Of a stretch of DNA of 64,000 nucleotides, positions 37,132 to 45,914 are shown one piece after another. The position numbers and the translations under genes were made by a program. The stretch's first letter is position 1. Each line of letters opens with the position of its first letter. Source of the stretch: Naumannella cuiyingiana (lineage in GTDB: Bacteria > Actinomycetota > Actinomycetes > Propionibacteriales > Propionibacteriaceae); the NCBI RefSeq assembly GCF_013408305.1, contig NZ_JACBZS010000001.1, forward strand, positions 2,852,001 to 2,916,000, in the 5' to 3' direction. The notes under the pieces are model-generated. The model worked only from the letters and a program-made list of their open reading frames with translations. It made no database searches and had not been told where the DNA came from.

Positions 37132-38607
37132 ATGACGTCCTCCCTCGAGGCATCCCCGCAGGTTGCCGTCGACGACCTCGGCTCGCCCGAAGCCTTTCTC
37201 GAGGCAATCGACAAGACCATCAAGTACTTCAACGACGGAGACATCGTCTCCGGCACGGTCGTCAAGGTCGACCGCGACGAAGTTCTCCTGGACATCGGCT
37301 ACAAGACCGAGGGCGTGATCCCGTCCAAGGAACTGTCCATCAAGCACGACGTCGACCCCTTCGAGGTGGTCGAGGTCGGCGACGAGATCGAGGCCCTCGT
37401 CCAGCAGAAGGAGGACAAGGAGGGTCGCCTGATCCTGTCCAAGAAGCGCGCCCAGTACGAGCGCGCCTGGGGCACGATCGAGAAGATCAAGGACGAGGAC
37501 GGCGTGGTCACCGGCCAGGTCATCGAGGTGGTCAAGGGCGGTCTGATCGTGGACATCGGTCTGCGCGGCTTCCTGCCCGCCTCGCTCGTCGAGATGCGCC
37601 GCGTCCGCGACCTGCAGCCCTACGTCGGTCAGGAGCTCGAGGCCAAGATCATCGAGCTCGACAAGAACCGCAACAACGTGGTGCTGTCGCGTCGCGCGTG
37701 GCTGGAGCAGACCCAGTCCGAGGTACGCCAGACCTTCCTCACCCAGTTGCAGAAGGGCCAGATCCGCAAGGGCGTCGTGTCCTCCATCGTCAACTTCGGC
37801 GCCTTCGTCGATCTTGGCGGTGTGGACGGCCTGGTGCACGTCTCCGAGCTGTCCTGGAAGCACATCGACCACCCGTCGGAGGTCGTCGCCGTCGGTGACG
37901 AGGTCACCGTCGAGGTGCTCAGCGTCGAGATGGACCGCGAGCGCGTCTCGCTGTCGCTGAAGGCGACCCAGGAGGACCCGTGGCAGGCCTTCGCCCGCCT
38001 GCACCAGCTTGGCCAGATCGTGCCGGGCAAGGTCACCAAGCTGGTCCCGTTCGGCGCGTTCGTCCGCGTCGAGGAGGGCATCGAGGGCCTGGTGCACGTC
38101 TCGGAGCTGGCCGCCCGCCACGTCGAGATCCCCGAGCAGGTCGTCAGCGTCAACGACGAGGTGCTGGTCAAGATCATCGACATCGACCTGGAGCGCCGCC
38201 GGATCTCGCTGTCGCTGAAGCAAGCCAACGAGGACGTCGACGTGAACGCCGACGACTTCGACCCGGCGCTGTACGGGATGACCGCCTCCTACGACGCCGA
38301 GGGCAACTACGTCTACCCCGAGGGCTTCGATCCGGAGACCCAGGAGTGGAAGGAAGGCTACGAGGAGCAGCAGCGCGCCTGGGAGCAGCAGTACGCCGAA
38401 GCGCACGCCCGCTGGGAGGCGCACAAGCGCCAGGTCGAGCAGGCCGAGCAGTCTGCGGACAATGCCAGCGCCGTCGCCGACACCGGCTACAGCAGCGGTG
38501 GTGCGGCGGAGTCGACCGATGACGCCTCCGGCCCGGCGCCCGCCGCCGGCTCGCTGGCCTCCGACGAAGCCCTGCAGGCCCTGCGGGACAAGCTCACCGG
38601 AGCCTGA
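37132..38607 (+). CDS. rpsA: Ribosomal protein bS1
   Basis: A 491-residue RNA-binding ribosomal protein with four S1 domains (starts at about residues 36, 121, 206 and 292). The sequences GDIVSGTVVKVDRDEVLLDIGYKTEG, GGLIVDIGLRGFLPASLVE and VNFGAFVDLGGVDGLVHVSELSW illustrate the repeat. The C-terminal ~130 residues are acidic with Gln/Glu-rich and Ala/Ser-rich stretches, as in high-GC Gram-positive S1 proteins. GGAG precedes the ATG at 37132. A strong terminator follows. Confidence 0.97.
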   Translation: MTSSLEASPQVAVDDLGSPEAFLEAIDKTIKYFNDGDIVSGTVVKVDRDEVLLDIGYKTEGVIPSKELSIKHDVDPFEVVEVGDEIEALVQQKEDKEGRLILSKKRAQYERAWGTIEKIKDEDGVVTGQVIEVVKGGLIVDIGLRGFLPASLVEMRRVRDLQPYVGQELEAKIIELDKNRNNVVLSRRAWLEQTQSEVRQTFLTQLQKGQIRKGVVSSIVNFGAFVDLGGVDGLVHVSELSWKHIDHPSEVVAVGDEVTVEVLSVEMDRERVSLSLKATQEDPWQAFARLHQLGQIVPGKVTKLVPFGAFVRVEEGIEGLVHVSELAARHVEIPEQVVSVNDEVLVKIIDIDLERRRISLSLKQANEDVDVNADDFDPALYGMTASYDAEGNYVYPEGFDPETQEWKEGYEEQQRAWEQQYAEAHARWEAHKRQVEQAEQSADNASAVADTGYSSGGAAESTDDASGPAPAAGSLASDEALQALRDKLTGA

Positions 38608-38620
38608 TCGCCCGACGCTT

Positions 38621-38649
38621 CGGCCCCGCTCCTCGACGGAGCGGGGCCG
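38621..38649 (+). terminator. rpsA terminator
   Basis: A perfect 12-bp GC-rich stem (CGGCCCCGCTCC with GGAGCGGGGCCG) and a five-base loop, followed by TTGTCGTTT. This is the most classical Rho-independent terminator in the window. Confidence 0.88.
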
Positions 38650-38705
38650 TTGTCGTTTCCGCACCAGGGGACAGCAACCGGTCCGGGCCGCGGGCGCGGC
38701 TGCCG

Positions 38706-38711
38706 TAGCAT
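38706..38711 (+). promoter_or_regulatory. -10 element for a leaderless coaE transcript
   Basis: TAGCAT is followed by seven bases and the coaE ATG at 38719. There is no ribosome-binding site. Confidence 0.55.
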
Positions 38712-38718
38712 CGCTCGC

Positions 38719-39330
38719 ATGCTGCGGGTCGCACTCACCGGAGGCCTCGCCTCGGGCAAGACATCCGTCGCCGATCGTTGGGCCGAGCACGGGGCCGTGT
38801 TGATCGACTCCGATCTGCTCGCCCGCGAGGTCGTCGGCCCCGGCACGCCCGGGCTGGCGTCGGTACTGGAGCGGTTCGGTGACCAGGTCCGTGCCGCCGA
38901 CGGCGGCCTGGACCGGAAGGCGCTGGGCGCGGTGGTGTTTGCGGATCCCGAAGCACGCAAGGATCTGGAGCGGCTCCTGCATCCGCTGATCCGGGCCCGG
39001 GCGGCCGAGCTGGAGCGGGCCGCGCCGCCGGACGCGATCGTGGTCCACGTGATCCCGTTGTTGGTCGAGACCGGACGAGCCGAGGGCTTCGACCTGGTCG
39101 TCGTGGTTGACCTGCCCACCGAGGTCCAGCTGCGCCGGGCGATGGCCCGCGACGGGTCGAGCGCCGAGCAGGCCCGCGCGCGGATCGCCGCCCAGGCCGG
39201 GCGTACCGAACGGCTCGCGGTGGCCGACCTGGTCGTCGACAACGCCGGTGACCGGGACCAACTGCTGGTCGAGGCCGACCGGGTCTGGCAGGAGCTGGTA
39301 CGCCGAGCCAGCGCGGCTCCGCGGCCCTGA
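38719..39330 (+). CDS. coaE: Dephospho-CoA kinase
   Basis: A 203-residue P-loop kinase for the last step of coenzyme A synthesis. The P-loop reads LTGGLASGKTSVAD (about residues 6-19), and the conserved IDSDLLAREVV and HPLIRARAAE follow. The length is that of a plain CoaE, without the extra GrpB domain seen in some mycobacteria. The ATG at 38719 is favoured by the family start MLRVALTGG and by the -10 element seven bases upstream. Confidence 0.95.
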   Translation: MLRVALTGGLASGKTSVADRWAEHGAVLIDSDLLAREVVGPGTPGLASVLERFGDQVRAADGGLDRKALGAVVFADPEARKDLERLLHPLIRARAAELERAAPPDAIVVHVIPLLVETGRAEGFDLVVVVDLPTEVQLRRAMARDGSSAEQARARIAAQAGRTERLAVADLVVDNAGDRDQLLVEADRVWQELVRRASAAPRP

Positions 39331-39451
39331 CCCTCGGAGCGGCAATGGATCGGGTCGACGTGGGCGAGGGCTGCGCGCTGCCACCAAACTCGATCGGTGT
39401 TCTCGGGCGTGGATCCGGCGATTTGAGCCGTTCATCCGGGAGTGTGGTGCC

Positions 39452-39466
39452 GGGATCACTGATCCC
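39452..39466. repeat. 15-bp palindrome upstream of the PrsW-like gene
   Basis: GGGATCA-C-TGATCCC is a perfect 7-bp inverted repeat in the 178-bp gap, 43 bp before the GTG. It is a plausible operator, but no regulator is identified. Confidence 0.4.
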
Positions 39467-39508
39467 GCCCGCCCGGGGAGCCATCCCCATTCGATCAGGA
39501 GGTTCGGC

Positions 39509-40678
39509 GTGGAATGCTCACGCTGTCGCGCCATGCTGCCCGAGGTCGCGCACTTCTGCCACCACTGTGGTCAGGACATGCGCACACCGGATCTGGCTCG
39601 CCGCAGGTCTTTCGCCGTCAAGCCGGACGAACCGGTCGCGTCGTTCGCGGTGGTCTCCACGATCATGCCGCGGGGTGCGGCGGAGCGGCCGCAGACGTAC
39701 CGGGTCGCGCTCGTCGTCGCGCTGGTGATGACGCTGCTCGCCGCCTGCTTCGGGGCGCTGCCGATCGCGGTGCTGCTGGCGGCCTTCGCCATCCCGATCA
39801 TCTACATCGTCTACCTCTACGACGTGAACCTGTGGGACGACCATCCCGTCCAGGTCACGGCCCTGGCCTTCGCGCTGACGTTCGTCCTGGCGCTGGGCTT
39901 CACGCTCGTCTGGTGGGTCTGGCTCGGCGGATCGGGTACGCGGCCCCTGCCCGGAGGTCTCGGCGGCACCCTCGGCCCGACGATCGGCGGCCTGCTGATC
40001 GTGGCCGTCGTCGTACCGGTGATCGGTGAGGTGCTGCGCCAAGTCGGCCCGCTCCTGCTGGCCAGCCGGCCGCGCTTCGACGACCTGCTGGACGGCACGA
40101 CCTTCGGCATCATCTCCGGTGTCGCCTATGCCACCGCCGACACGCTCGTGCGGCACTGGCCGCTGGTCACCGGGGGCCTGGTCCGCGAGATCGACCCCGG
40201 CCTGTGGATGTCGCTGCTCTTCCTCGAAGGCTTCGTGAAGCCGCTGGTGATCGGCACGGCCACCGGCATCGCCTGTGCCGAGTTCTCCGGTCTGGGCCGC
40301 GGCCATGACGGGTTCACGCCCCGCTATCTGCGCGGGCTCGGCGAGGCGATCGCCGCGAACGTGCTCTATGCCGGCGGGGTCTACCTGCTCGGCTTCCTCG
40401 CCGACCCGACGCTCGGCGTCGTGCTGAGCATCGGCTGGGGGCTGCTCATCCTGAGCGTGTTGCTGCTGCGGATCCGCCGGATCCTGCACCTGGGTCTGAT
40501 CGAGGCGGCGCTGGAGGACGCGCAGGACGACGAGGGCGCGCTGGAGGAGGCAGCCGAGGAGTTCTGCCACCGCTGCGAGATGCCGCTGCTCTCCCGCGCG
40601 GCGTTCTGCAGCGCCTGCGGCGTGGCCGTGCGGACCCGGCACAAACCGCACCATCCCGCGGGTAGGGGGCGAGCATGA
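39509..40678 (+). CDS. PrsW-like membrane protein with zinc ribbons at both termini
   Basis: A 389-residue protein. An N-terminal zinc ribbon (ECSRCRAMLPEVAHFCHHCG, residues 2-21) is followed by about eight membrane helices and a C-terminal zinc ribbon (FCHRCEMPLLSRAAFCSACG). The membrane part resembles PrsW intramembrane proteases (RFDDLLDGTTFGIISGVAYA). The catalytic acidic pair EE appears as GE, and the EN of the later helix as AD, so protease activity is doubtful. The GTG has a full AGGAGG. It overlaps the next gene by 4 bp, which suggests that the two proteins act together. Confidence 0.78.
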   Translation: MECSRCRAMLPEVAHFCHHCGQDMRTPDLARRRSFAVKPDEPVASFAVVSTIMPRGAAERPQTYRVALVVALVMTLLAACFGALPIAVLLAAFAIPIIYIVYLYDVNLWDDHPVQVTALAFALTFVLALGFTLVWWVWLGGSGTRPLPGGLGGTLGPTIGGLLIVAVVVPVIGEVLRQVGPLLLASRPRFDDLLDGTTFGIISGVAYATADTLVRHWPLVTGGLVREIDPGLWMSLLFLEGFVKPLVIGTATGIACAEFSGLGRGHDGFTPRYLRGLGEAIAANVLYAGGVYLLGFLADPTLGVVLSIGWGLLILSVLLLRIRRILHLGLIEAALEDAQDDEGALEEAAEEFCHRCEMPLLSRAAFCSACGVAVRTRHKPHHPAGRGRA

Positions 40679-41610
40679 GTCAGTGGGGGCAACCGGGTCA
40701 GCCCTACGGGCAGCCGCAGCAACCCCAGCCGCCCTATGGTCAGCAGCCGCAGCAGCCGCAGCAGCCGCAGCAGCCGCAGCAGCCGCAGCAGCCGCAGCAG
40801 CCGCAGCAGCCGCAGCAGCCGTACGGCCAGCAGCCGGGTTTCGCACCGCAGCAGGCGCCGTACGCCGGGCCGCCCCCGGCCCAGGCCCAGTGGGGAGCCA
40901 TGCCGCAGCCGCCGGGTCCCGGTCAGGCGCCGCCGCGGACCAGGGGCAACAGCCCGCTCAAGATCATCGGGATCATCGTCGGGGCGCTGGTCCTGATCGC
41001 CATCCTGGGCGGCGCAGTGTCCAGCTTCACCGGCGGATCGCGGAACGCGGGCGCGCCGAGCGTACCGGTGCCGCCCCCACCGGCGACCACCGATCCGCCG
41101 CCCAGCGGGCCCGGCACCGGTGGCGGTGGCGGTGGCGGGAACGAGCCGAGCGGCGATGCCGTCGAGGTCGGTGACGGGGTCACCGTGCAGCCGCCGCCCG
41201 GGTGGCGGGTCGAGGAGCGGGGCGCCAACTCGGTCGTCCTCTCCGACGGGACCTCGGTCTATGTCGCCCAAGCCGGCGCGGGCACCGGCGCCGGCGCGGA
41301 GGCGACCCTGCGCTCCTACTTCGACCAGCTCGCGGCCGAGGGGACCGAGGCCGACCGGGAAGGGCCGACGCGGACCGAGGTCGACCCCGCGCTCGACGTG
41401 GCCAGCGGCAGCATGACGGTGACGATGGCCTCGGGCGGTGGGTCGCAGACGGTCGGCATCGTGGCCTTCGTGTCCGTGCGTACCGAGGACGACCAGACCG
41501 TGATCGGATCGATGATCTTCGATGCGGCGAACGCCCCGGACTCGGACGAGATGACCCAGAGTTTCGGCGCGATGAGCAGCTCGATGATGCGGTCCCAGTT
41601 GGGCGGCTGA
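40675..41610 (+). CDS. Pro/Gln-rich single-pass membrane protein
   Basis: A 311-residue protein. The first ~100 residues are low complexity (QPYGQPQQP, nine QQP repeats and a PGFAPQQAPY segment), cytoplasmic by topology. One membrane helix follows (about residues 100-119, LKIIGIIVGALVLIAILGGA), then a Pro/Gly linker and an extracellular domain of about 155 residues starting VEVGDGVTVQPPPGWRVEERG. That domain resembles the small beta/alpha PsbP-LpqN-like lipoprotein domains of actinobacteria, though I cannot name a family. It is probably partnered with the PrsW-like protein. Confidence 0.85.
   Translation: MSQWGQPGQPYGQPQQPQPPYGQQPQQPQQPQQPQQPQQPQQPQQPQQPYGQQPGFAPQQAPYAGPPPAQAQWGAMPQPPGPGQAPPRTRGNSPLKIIGIIVGALVLIAILGGAVSSFTGGSRNAGAPSVPVPPPPATTDPPPSGPGTGGGGGGGNEPSGDAVEVGDGVTVQPPPGWRVEERGANSVVLSDGTSVYVAQAGAGTGAGAEATLRSYFDQLAAEGTEADREGPTRTEVDPALDVASGSMTVTMASGGGSQTVGIVAFVSVRTEDDQTVIGSMIFDAANAPDSDEMTQSFGAMSSSMMRSQLGG
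40741..40821 (+). repeat. Nine 9-bp tandem repeats (QQP)
   Basis: Nine perfect units of CAGCAGCCG encode QQP in frame. Such an exact array is prone to slippage, so copy number may vary between strains. Confidence 0.9.
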
Positions 41611-41642
41611 GCCTTCCGGCGCGGACTGTCGGTGCCGGTGCG

Positions 41643-41648
41643 TACGCT
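41643..41648 (+). promoter_or_regulatory. -10 element for a leaderless uvrB transcript
   Basis: TACGCT is followed by seven bases and the uvrB ATG at 41656. No ribosome-binding site is present. I see no SOS-type operator nearby. Confidence 0.5.
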
Positions 41649-41655
41649 GGCAGAC

Positions 41656-43758
41656 ATGCGTCCCGCAGCAGAGCTCAAGCGCCAGGTCGCGCCGCTGAAG
41701 GTCGAGAGCGAGTTCGACCCGGCCGGCGACCAGCCAGCCGCCATCGCCGACCTGGAGCGCCGGATCAACGCCGGCGAGCAGGATGTCGTGCTGCTCGGCG
41801 CCACCGGCACCGGCAAGACCGCAACCATCGCCTGGTTGGCCGAGCGGTTGCAGCGGCCGATCCTGGTGATGCAGCCGAACAAGACGCTCGCCGCCCAGTT
41901 CGCCAACGAGTTGCGCCAGCTCTTCCCGAAGAACGCGGTGGAGTATTTCGTCTCCTACTACGACTACTACCAACCCGAGGCCTATGTGCCGCAGACCGAT
42001 ACCTACATCGAGAAGGACTCCTCGCTCAACGAGGAGGTCGAGCGGCTGCGGCACTCGGCGACCAACTCGCTGCTGACCCGGCGCGACGTGATCGTGGTCG
42101 CGACCGTGTCCGCGATCTACGGGCTGGGCTCGGCGCAGGAGTATCTCGACCGGATGGTCACGGTCCGGGTCGGCGACACGATCGACCGCGACCGGTTGCT
42201 GCGCGACCTGGTCAACATCCAGTACACGCGCAACGACGTCGCGGGCACGCGGGGCACCTTCCGGGTACGCGGGGACACGCTCGAGGTCTTCCCGAAGTAT
42301 GAGGAGATGGCGGTCCGGATCGAGCTGTTCGGCGACGAGGTCGAGCGGTTGATGACGATGCACCCGCTGACGGGTGAGGTGATCTCCGAGGATGAGGAGA
42401 TCCACCTGATGCCGGCCAGTCACTATGTTGCGGGGCCGGAGCGGATGGAGCGGGCGATCCGCGGGATCGAGGCCGAGCTGGAGGAGCGGCTGGCCGAGCT
42501 GGAGGGGGAGCAGAAGCTGCTCGAGGCGCAACGGCTGCGGATGCGTACCACCTACGACATCGAGATGATGCGGCAGATCGGCACGGCGTCGGGGATCGAG
42601 AACTATTCGCGTCACATCGACGGCCGGGCGCCCGGCAGCCCGCCGAACTGCCTGCTCGACTACTTCCCCGACGACTTCGTGCTGGTGATCGACGAGTCGC
42701 ATGTCACGGTGCCGCAGATCGGCGGGATGTACGAGGGCGACATGTCCCGCAAGCGCACGCTCGTCGAGCATGGGTTCCGGCTGCCCAGCGCGATGGACAA
42801 CCGGCCGCTGACCTTCGAGGAGTTCAGCGACCGGATCGGGCAGACCGTCTACCTGTCCGCGACCCCGGGCGACTACGAGATCGCCCGCAGCGACGGTCAC
42901 GTCGAGCAGATCATCCGCCCGACCGGGCTGGTCGACCCCGAGGTCGTGGTGAAGCCGACCAAGGGCCAGATCGACGACCTGATGGCCGAGATCAAGGCCC
43001 GTGCCGAGCGCAACGAGCGGGTGCTGGTCACCACGCTGACCAAGAAGATGGCCGAGGACCTCACCGACTACCTGCTGGAGAACGGGGTGCGCACCCGCTA
43101 CCTGCACTCCGAGGTCGACACCCTGCGCCGCGTCGAGTTGCTCCGCGAGCTGCGGATGGGGGAGTACGACGTGCTGGTCGGCATCAACCTGCTCCGCGAG
43201 GGGCTCGACCTGCCCGAGGTGTCGCTGGTCGCGATCCTGGACGCCGACAAGGAGGGCTTCCTGCGCAGCGACAAGTCGCTGATCCAGACGATCGGTCGCG
43301 CGGCGCGCAATGTCGCCGGCCAGGTGCACATGTACGCCGACAAGATCACCCCGTCGATGGCGGCCGCGATCGACGAGACCAATCGGCGCCGCGAGCTGCA
43401 GGCCGCCTACAACGCCGAGCACGGCATCGACCCGCAGCCGCTGCGCAAGAAGATCGCCGACATCACCGACATGCTGGCCCGCGAGGATGCCGACACGTCC
43501 AAGCTGCTCGCCGAGTACTCGGGGCAGGGCAAGGGCCGGCAGCGGGTGAAGTCGCCGGTGCCGCGCGATGTGGACCGGGTCAGCTCGCGAGACCTGACCG
43601 ACCTGCCGGCCACCGAGCTGGCCGATCTCGTCACCGAGCTCACCGACCAGATGAATGCGGCGGCGGCGGAGCTGCAGTTCGAGGTTGCGGCGCGGCTGCG
43701 CGACGAGATCTCGGACCTGAAGAAGCACCTGCGCCAGCATCTGGAGGCGACCCGCTGA
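41656..43758 (+). CDS. uvrB: Excinuclease ABC subunit B
   Basis: A 700-residue helicase-like damage-verification protein of nucleotide excision repair. Walker A is [13 protein letters not shown] (about residues 51-63). The beta-hairpin region [20 protein letters not shown] is intact, and motif VI is [10 protein letters not shown] UvrC-binding UVR domain closes the protein (about residues 655-690). The ATG at 41656 is preferred over a slightly earlier in-frame start because of the -10 element. uvrA lies 3 kb downstream. Confidence 0.97.
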   Translation: MRPAAELKRQVAPLKVESEFDPAGDQPAAIADLERRINAGEQDVVLLGATGTGKTATIAWLAERLQRPILVMQPNKTLAAQFANELRQLFPKNAVEYFVSYYDYYQPEAYVPQTDTYIEKDSSLNEEVERLRHSATNSLLTRRDVIVVATVSAIYGLGSAQEYLDRMVTVRVGDTIDRDRLLRDLVNIQYTRNDVAGTRGTFRVRGDTLEVFPKYEEMAVRIELFGDEVERLMTMHPLTGEVISEDEEIHLMPASHYVAGPERMERAIRGIEAELEERLAELEGEQKLLEAQRLRMRTTYDIEMMRQIGTASGIENYSRHIDGRAPGSPPNCLLDYFPDDFVLVIDESHVTVPQIGGMYEGDMSRKRTLVEHGFRLPSAMDNRPLTFEEFSDRIGQTVYLSATPGDYEIARSDGHVEQIIRPTGLVDPEVVVKPTKGQIDDLMAEIKARAERNERVLVTTLTKKMAEDLTDYLLENGVRTRYLHSEVDTLRRVELLRELRMGEYDVLVGINLLREGLDLPEVSLVAILDADKEGFLRSDKSLIQTIGRAARNVAGQVHMYADKITPSMAAAIDETNRRRELQAAYNAEHGIDPQPLRKKIADITDMLAREDADTSKLLAEYSGQGKGRQRVKSPVPRDVDRVSSRDLTDLPATELADLVTELTDQMNAAAAELQFEVAARLRDEISDLKKHLRQHLEATR

Positions 43759-43764
43759 CGCGTT

Positions 43765-43793
43765 TTCGCAGATCCGCGTCCGCCTGCGATACT
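43765..43793 (+). promoter_or_regulatory. Promoter upstream of the Mn2+ riboswitch
   Basis: TTCGCA (43765-43770) and GATACT (43788-43793) are 17 bp apart and place transcription initiation at about 43800, just before the riboswitch P1 stem. Confidence 0.5.
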
Positions 43794-43799
43794 GGACGG

Positions 43800-43900
43800 C
43801 GCGGAGGGGAGTATTCCTGCAACGCGGACGCCGTCATCACGGCGCGGCCATCGGTCGCCCCGGTGTCCTCGGCCCGGACCGGGCGGAAGAGACCTCCAGG
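43800..43900 (+). promoter_or_regulatory. yybP-ykoY (manganese) riboswitch candidate
   Basis: The 184-bp leader of the terC-family gene contains the main landmarks of the yybP-ykoY class. These are GGAGGGGAGTA at 43803-43813, CCGTCATCACGG in the middle, and AGAGACCTCC at 43888-43897. P1 forms between GGAGG (43803-43807) and CCTCC (43893-43897). The class senses Mn2+ and commonly controls manganese exporters of the TerC/Alx and MntP families. The match of both the RNA motif and the downstream gene makes this assignment strong. Confidence 0.8.
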
Positions 43901-43942
43901 ATTCATCACACATGTGCAGTGAGTGTCTTGGAAGGGTTCTGA

Positions 43943-45100
43943 GTGAATATCCATCTGTATGTCTGGATCATCACCGCGGTGGTGCTGGTCGGCGTGCTGG
44001 CCTTCGACATCTTCATCATCGGACGGCGCCCGCACGAGCCCTCGATGAAGGAAGCCGGGATCGCGGTCGCGATCTATGTCGGCCTGGCGGTGATCTTCGG
44101 AATCGGCGTGACGATCTTCGCCGGGCCCCGTTACGGCGGTGAGTTCTTCGCCGGCTGGCTGACCGAGTACAGCCTGTCGATGGACAACCTGTTCATCTTC
44201 ATCATCATCATGGGCTCGCTGAAGGTGCCGCGGCACCTGCAGCAGTTCGCGCTGCTCGTCGGCATCGTGCTGGCGCTGATCTTCCGCGGCATCTTCATCG
44301 CAGTCGGGGCGGTCGCGATTGACCGGTTCGCCGCGGTCTTCTACCTGTTCGGCCTGTTCCTCATCTACACCGCGATCAAGCTCGCCGTCGACTACAGCAA
44401 GCATGAGGAGGAGACCGGCGACAATGCGATGGTCCGGTTCGCCCGCCGGCACCTTCCCTTCGTCGACGAGTACCACGGCACCAAGCTGACCGCGAAGATC
44501 GACGGCAAGCGCGTGCTCACCTCGATGGCACTGGTGATCATCGCCCTCGGCAGCGCCGACATCCTGTTCGCCCTGGACTCGATTCCCGCGATCTACGGGC
44601 TCACCCAGGAGCCGTTCCTGGTCTTCACCGCGAATGTCTTCGCCCTGATGGGTCTGCGACAGCTCTACTTCCTGATCGGCGGGCTGCTGAAGCGGCTGGT
44701 CTACCTGTCGCTCGGCCTGTCGGTGATCCTGGCGTTCATCGGCGTGAAGCTCTTCCTGCACGCGATGCACGAGTCGGGTCAGTACGCGGGGACGCCCGTG
44801 GTCGGGCCGGCGATGCAGTGGGCCTATGACACGGTGAAGACGCTGCCGAACGAGGGCGAGATCCCGATCTGGCTGTCGCTGACCGTGATCATCGGCGTGC
44901 TGTTGATCACCACCGTGGCCAGCCTGATCCGGTCCAGGTGGAATGTCGAGCACGGCCTGGAGCCCGACGCCCACGGCCGCGAGGAGACCGCCGCGGCCAG
45001 GGACCCGGAAGAGGTCCGCGCCGCCCATGAGCGCGAGGCGGGGACCGGCTCGGAGAATGACACCGATCGGCCGCTGCACAATCCGCACGACCTGCGCTGA
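43943..45100 (+). CDS. TerC-family membrane protein (probable Mn2+ exporter)
   Basis: A 385-residue polytopic membrane protein with seven to nine helices. The TerC signature ends SLSMDNLFIF, and the second acidic site is in SADILFALDSIPAIYG. The Asp residues of these motifs are the likely metal-binding residues. TerC/Alx-type proteins export manganese and protect metalloenzyme loading of secreted proteins. A Mn2+ riboswitch candidate immediately upstream supports this role over tellurite resistance. The C-terminal ~60 residues are charged and disordered. GTG at 43943 follows GGAAGGG. Confidence 0.93.
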   Translation: MNIHLYVWIITAVVLVGVLAFDIFIIGRRPHEPSMKEAGIAVAIYVGLAVIFGIGVTIFAGPRYGGEFFAGWLTEYSLSMDNLFIFIIIMGSLKVPRHLQQFALLVGIVLALIFRGIFIAVGAVAIDRFAAVFYLFGLFLIYTAIKLAVDYSKHEEETGDNAMVRFARRHLPFVDEYHGTKLTAKIDGKRVLTSMALVIIALGSADILFALDSIPAIYGLTQEPFLVFTANVFALMGLRQLYFLIGGLLKRLVYLSLGLSVILAFIGVKLFLHAMHESGQYAGTPVVGPAMQWAYDTVKTLPNEGEIPIWLSLTVIIGVLLITTVASLIRSRWNVEHGLEPDAHGREETAAARDPEEVRAAHEREAGTGSENDTDRPLHNPHDLR

Positions 45101-45110
45101 CGGTTCCGGT

Positions 45111-45155
45111 GTGAGCTGACGCCCGCTGGCGTCCGCGCAGCGGGCGTCAGCTCAC
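45111..45155. terminator. Bidirectional terminator after the terC-family gene
   Basis: A perfect 18-bp stem (GTGAGCTGACGCCCGCTG with its complement) and a nine-base loop lie 10 bp after the stop. It also sits downstream of the leftward metallo-beta-lactamase-fold gene. Confidence 0.85.
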
Positions 45156-45214
45156 GACGAGATCCCGGCGGAGCACGATCACCGCCCGTGGTCGGGTTGG
45201 CCCGGGCTGCGATG

Positions 45215-45877
45215 TCACCAGCCGCGGTCCCGCCACTCCGTGAGGTGGGGTCGTTCGGCGCCGAGGGTGGTGTCGTCGCCGTGGCCGGGGCGTACCACCG
45301 TCGCGTCGTCGAACGCACCGAAGACCGACGATTCGAGATCGTCCATCAGCGAGCCGAAGTCGGTCGGGTTTGCGGTCTTGCCGGGCCCGCCGGGGAACAG
45401 CGAGTCGCCGGTGAAGAGCTGGGTGGGGCGGCCGTCGCCGGGGCGGTACGCCAGCGCGATCGAGCCCGGGGTGTGACCGACCAGCCCGAGCACCGCGAGC
45501 TCGGAGCCACCGATGCCGATCGCGTCGCCGGTCCACACCGGCTCCGGCCGGGTGCCGGTCGCGTCGGCGATGGCGGCGGCGTCGGGGCGACCGGCGACCA
45601 GCCGGGCCCCGGTGTCGCGGGCCAGCTCGGCCAGCGCGCCGATGTGATCATGGTGCCGGTGGGTGGTGACGATGGTGCCGACCTCGGTGTCGCCGATCAG
45701 GGCCCGCAGCCGGTCCGGTTCGGCGGCGGCATCGATCAGCACGGCCGGGGCGTCGTCGGGGATCAGCAGGTAGGCGTTGTTGTCCATCGGGCCGACCGAC
45801 AGCTTGCTCAGCGTCAGCCCGGGACCGATCTGTTCGACCAGGGGCGGGCCGCCGGGGTCGACGTGGCCTGCGTTCAT
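45215..45877 (-). CDS. MBL-fold hydrolase (glyoxalase II-like)
   Basis: A 220-residue metallo-beta-lactamase-fold protein. The metal-binding motif THRHHDHIG (about residues 74-82), a later His in GHTPGSIA, the bridging Asp in FTGDSLFPG and a final His in VRPGHGDDT are all present. Small cytoplasmic members of this group hydrolyse thioesters such as S-lactoyl conjugates, or lactones, but the substrate is not readable. The ATG at 45877 has GAGGAGG nearby. It runs away from the next gene on the same strand by 37 bp. Confidence 0.88.
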   Translation of the reverse strand: MNAGHVDPGGPPLVEQIGPGLTLSKLSVGPMDNNAYLLIPDDAPAVLIDAAAEPDRLRALIGDTEVGTIVTTHRHHDHIGALAELARDTGARLVAGRPDAAAIADATGTRPEPVWTGDAIGIGGSELAVLGLVGHTPGSIALAYRPGDGRPTQLFTGDSLFPGGPGKTANPTDFGSLMDDLESSVFGAFDDATVVRPGHGDDTTLGAERPHLTEWRDRGW

Positions 45878-45914
45878 CGTTGCCTCCTCCTCGGTGTGGC
45901 TCGGCGCGGGTGGA

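Noticed and set aside
39509-40678. Active PrsW site-1 protease
   Set aside because: The fold-like region is recognisable but the expected acidic catalytic residues are altered, so enzymatic activity is not claimed.
40741-40821. Possible CRISPR array
   Set aside because: The units are 9 bp with no spacers and encode QQP in frame, so this is a coding microsatellite. No cas gene is nearby.
40381-43740. Very long minus-strand open frame opposite uvrB and the QQP gene
   Set aside because: It is antisense to well-conserved uvrB, includes a low-complexity Leu/Arg run created by the CAGCAGCCG array, and shows no protein family similarity. Long antisense frames are expected in high-GC DNA.
43943-45100. 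Tellurite resistance protein
   Set aside because: The TerC name is historical. The riboswitch candidate and current knowledge of the family favour manganese export, and no other ter genes are present.
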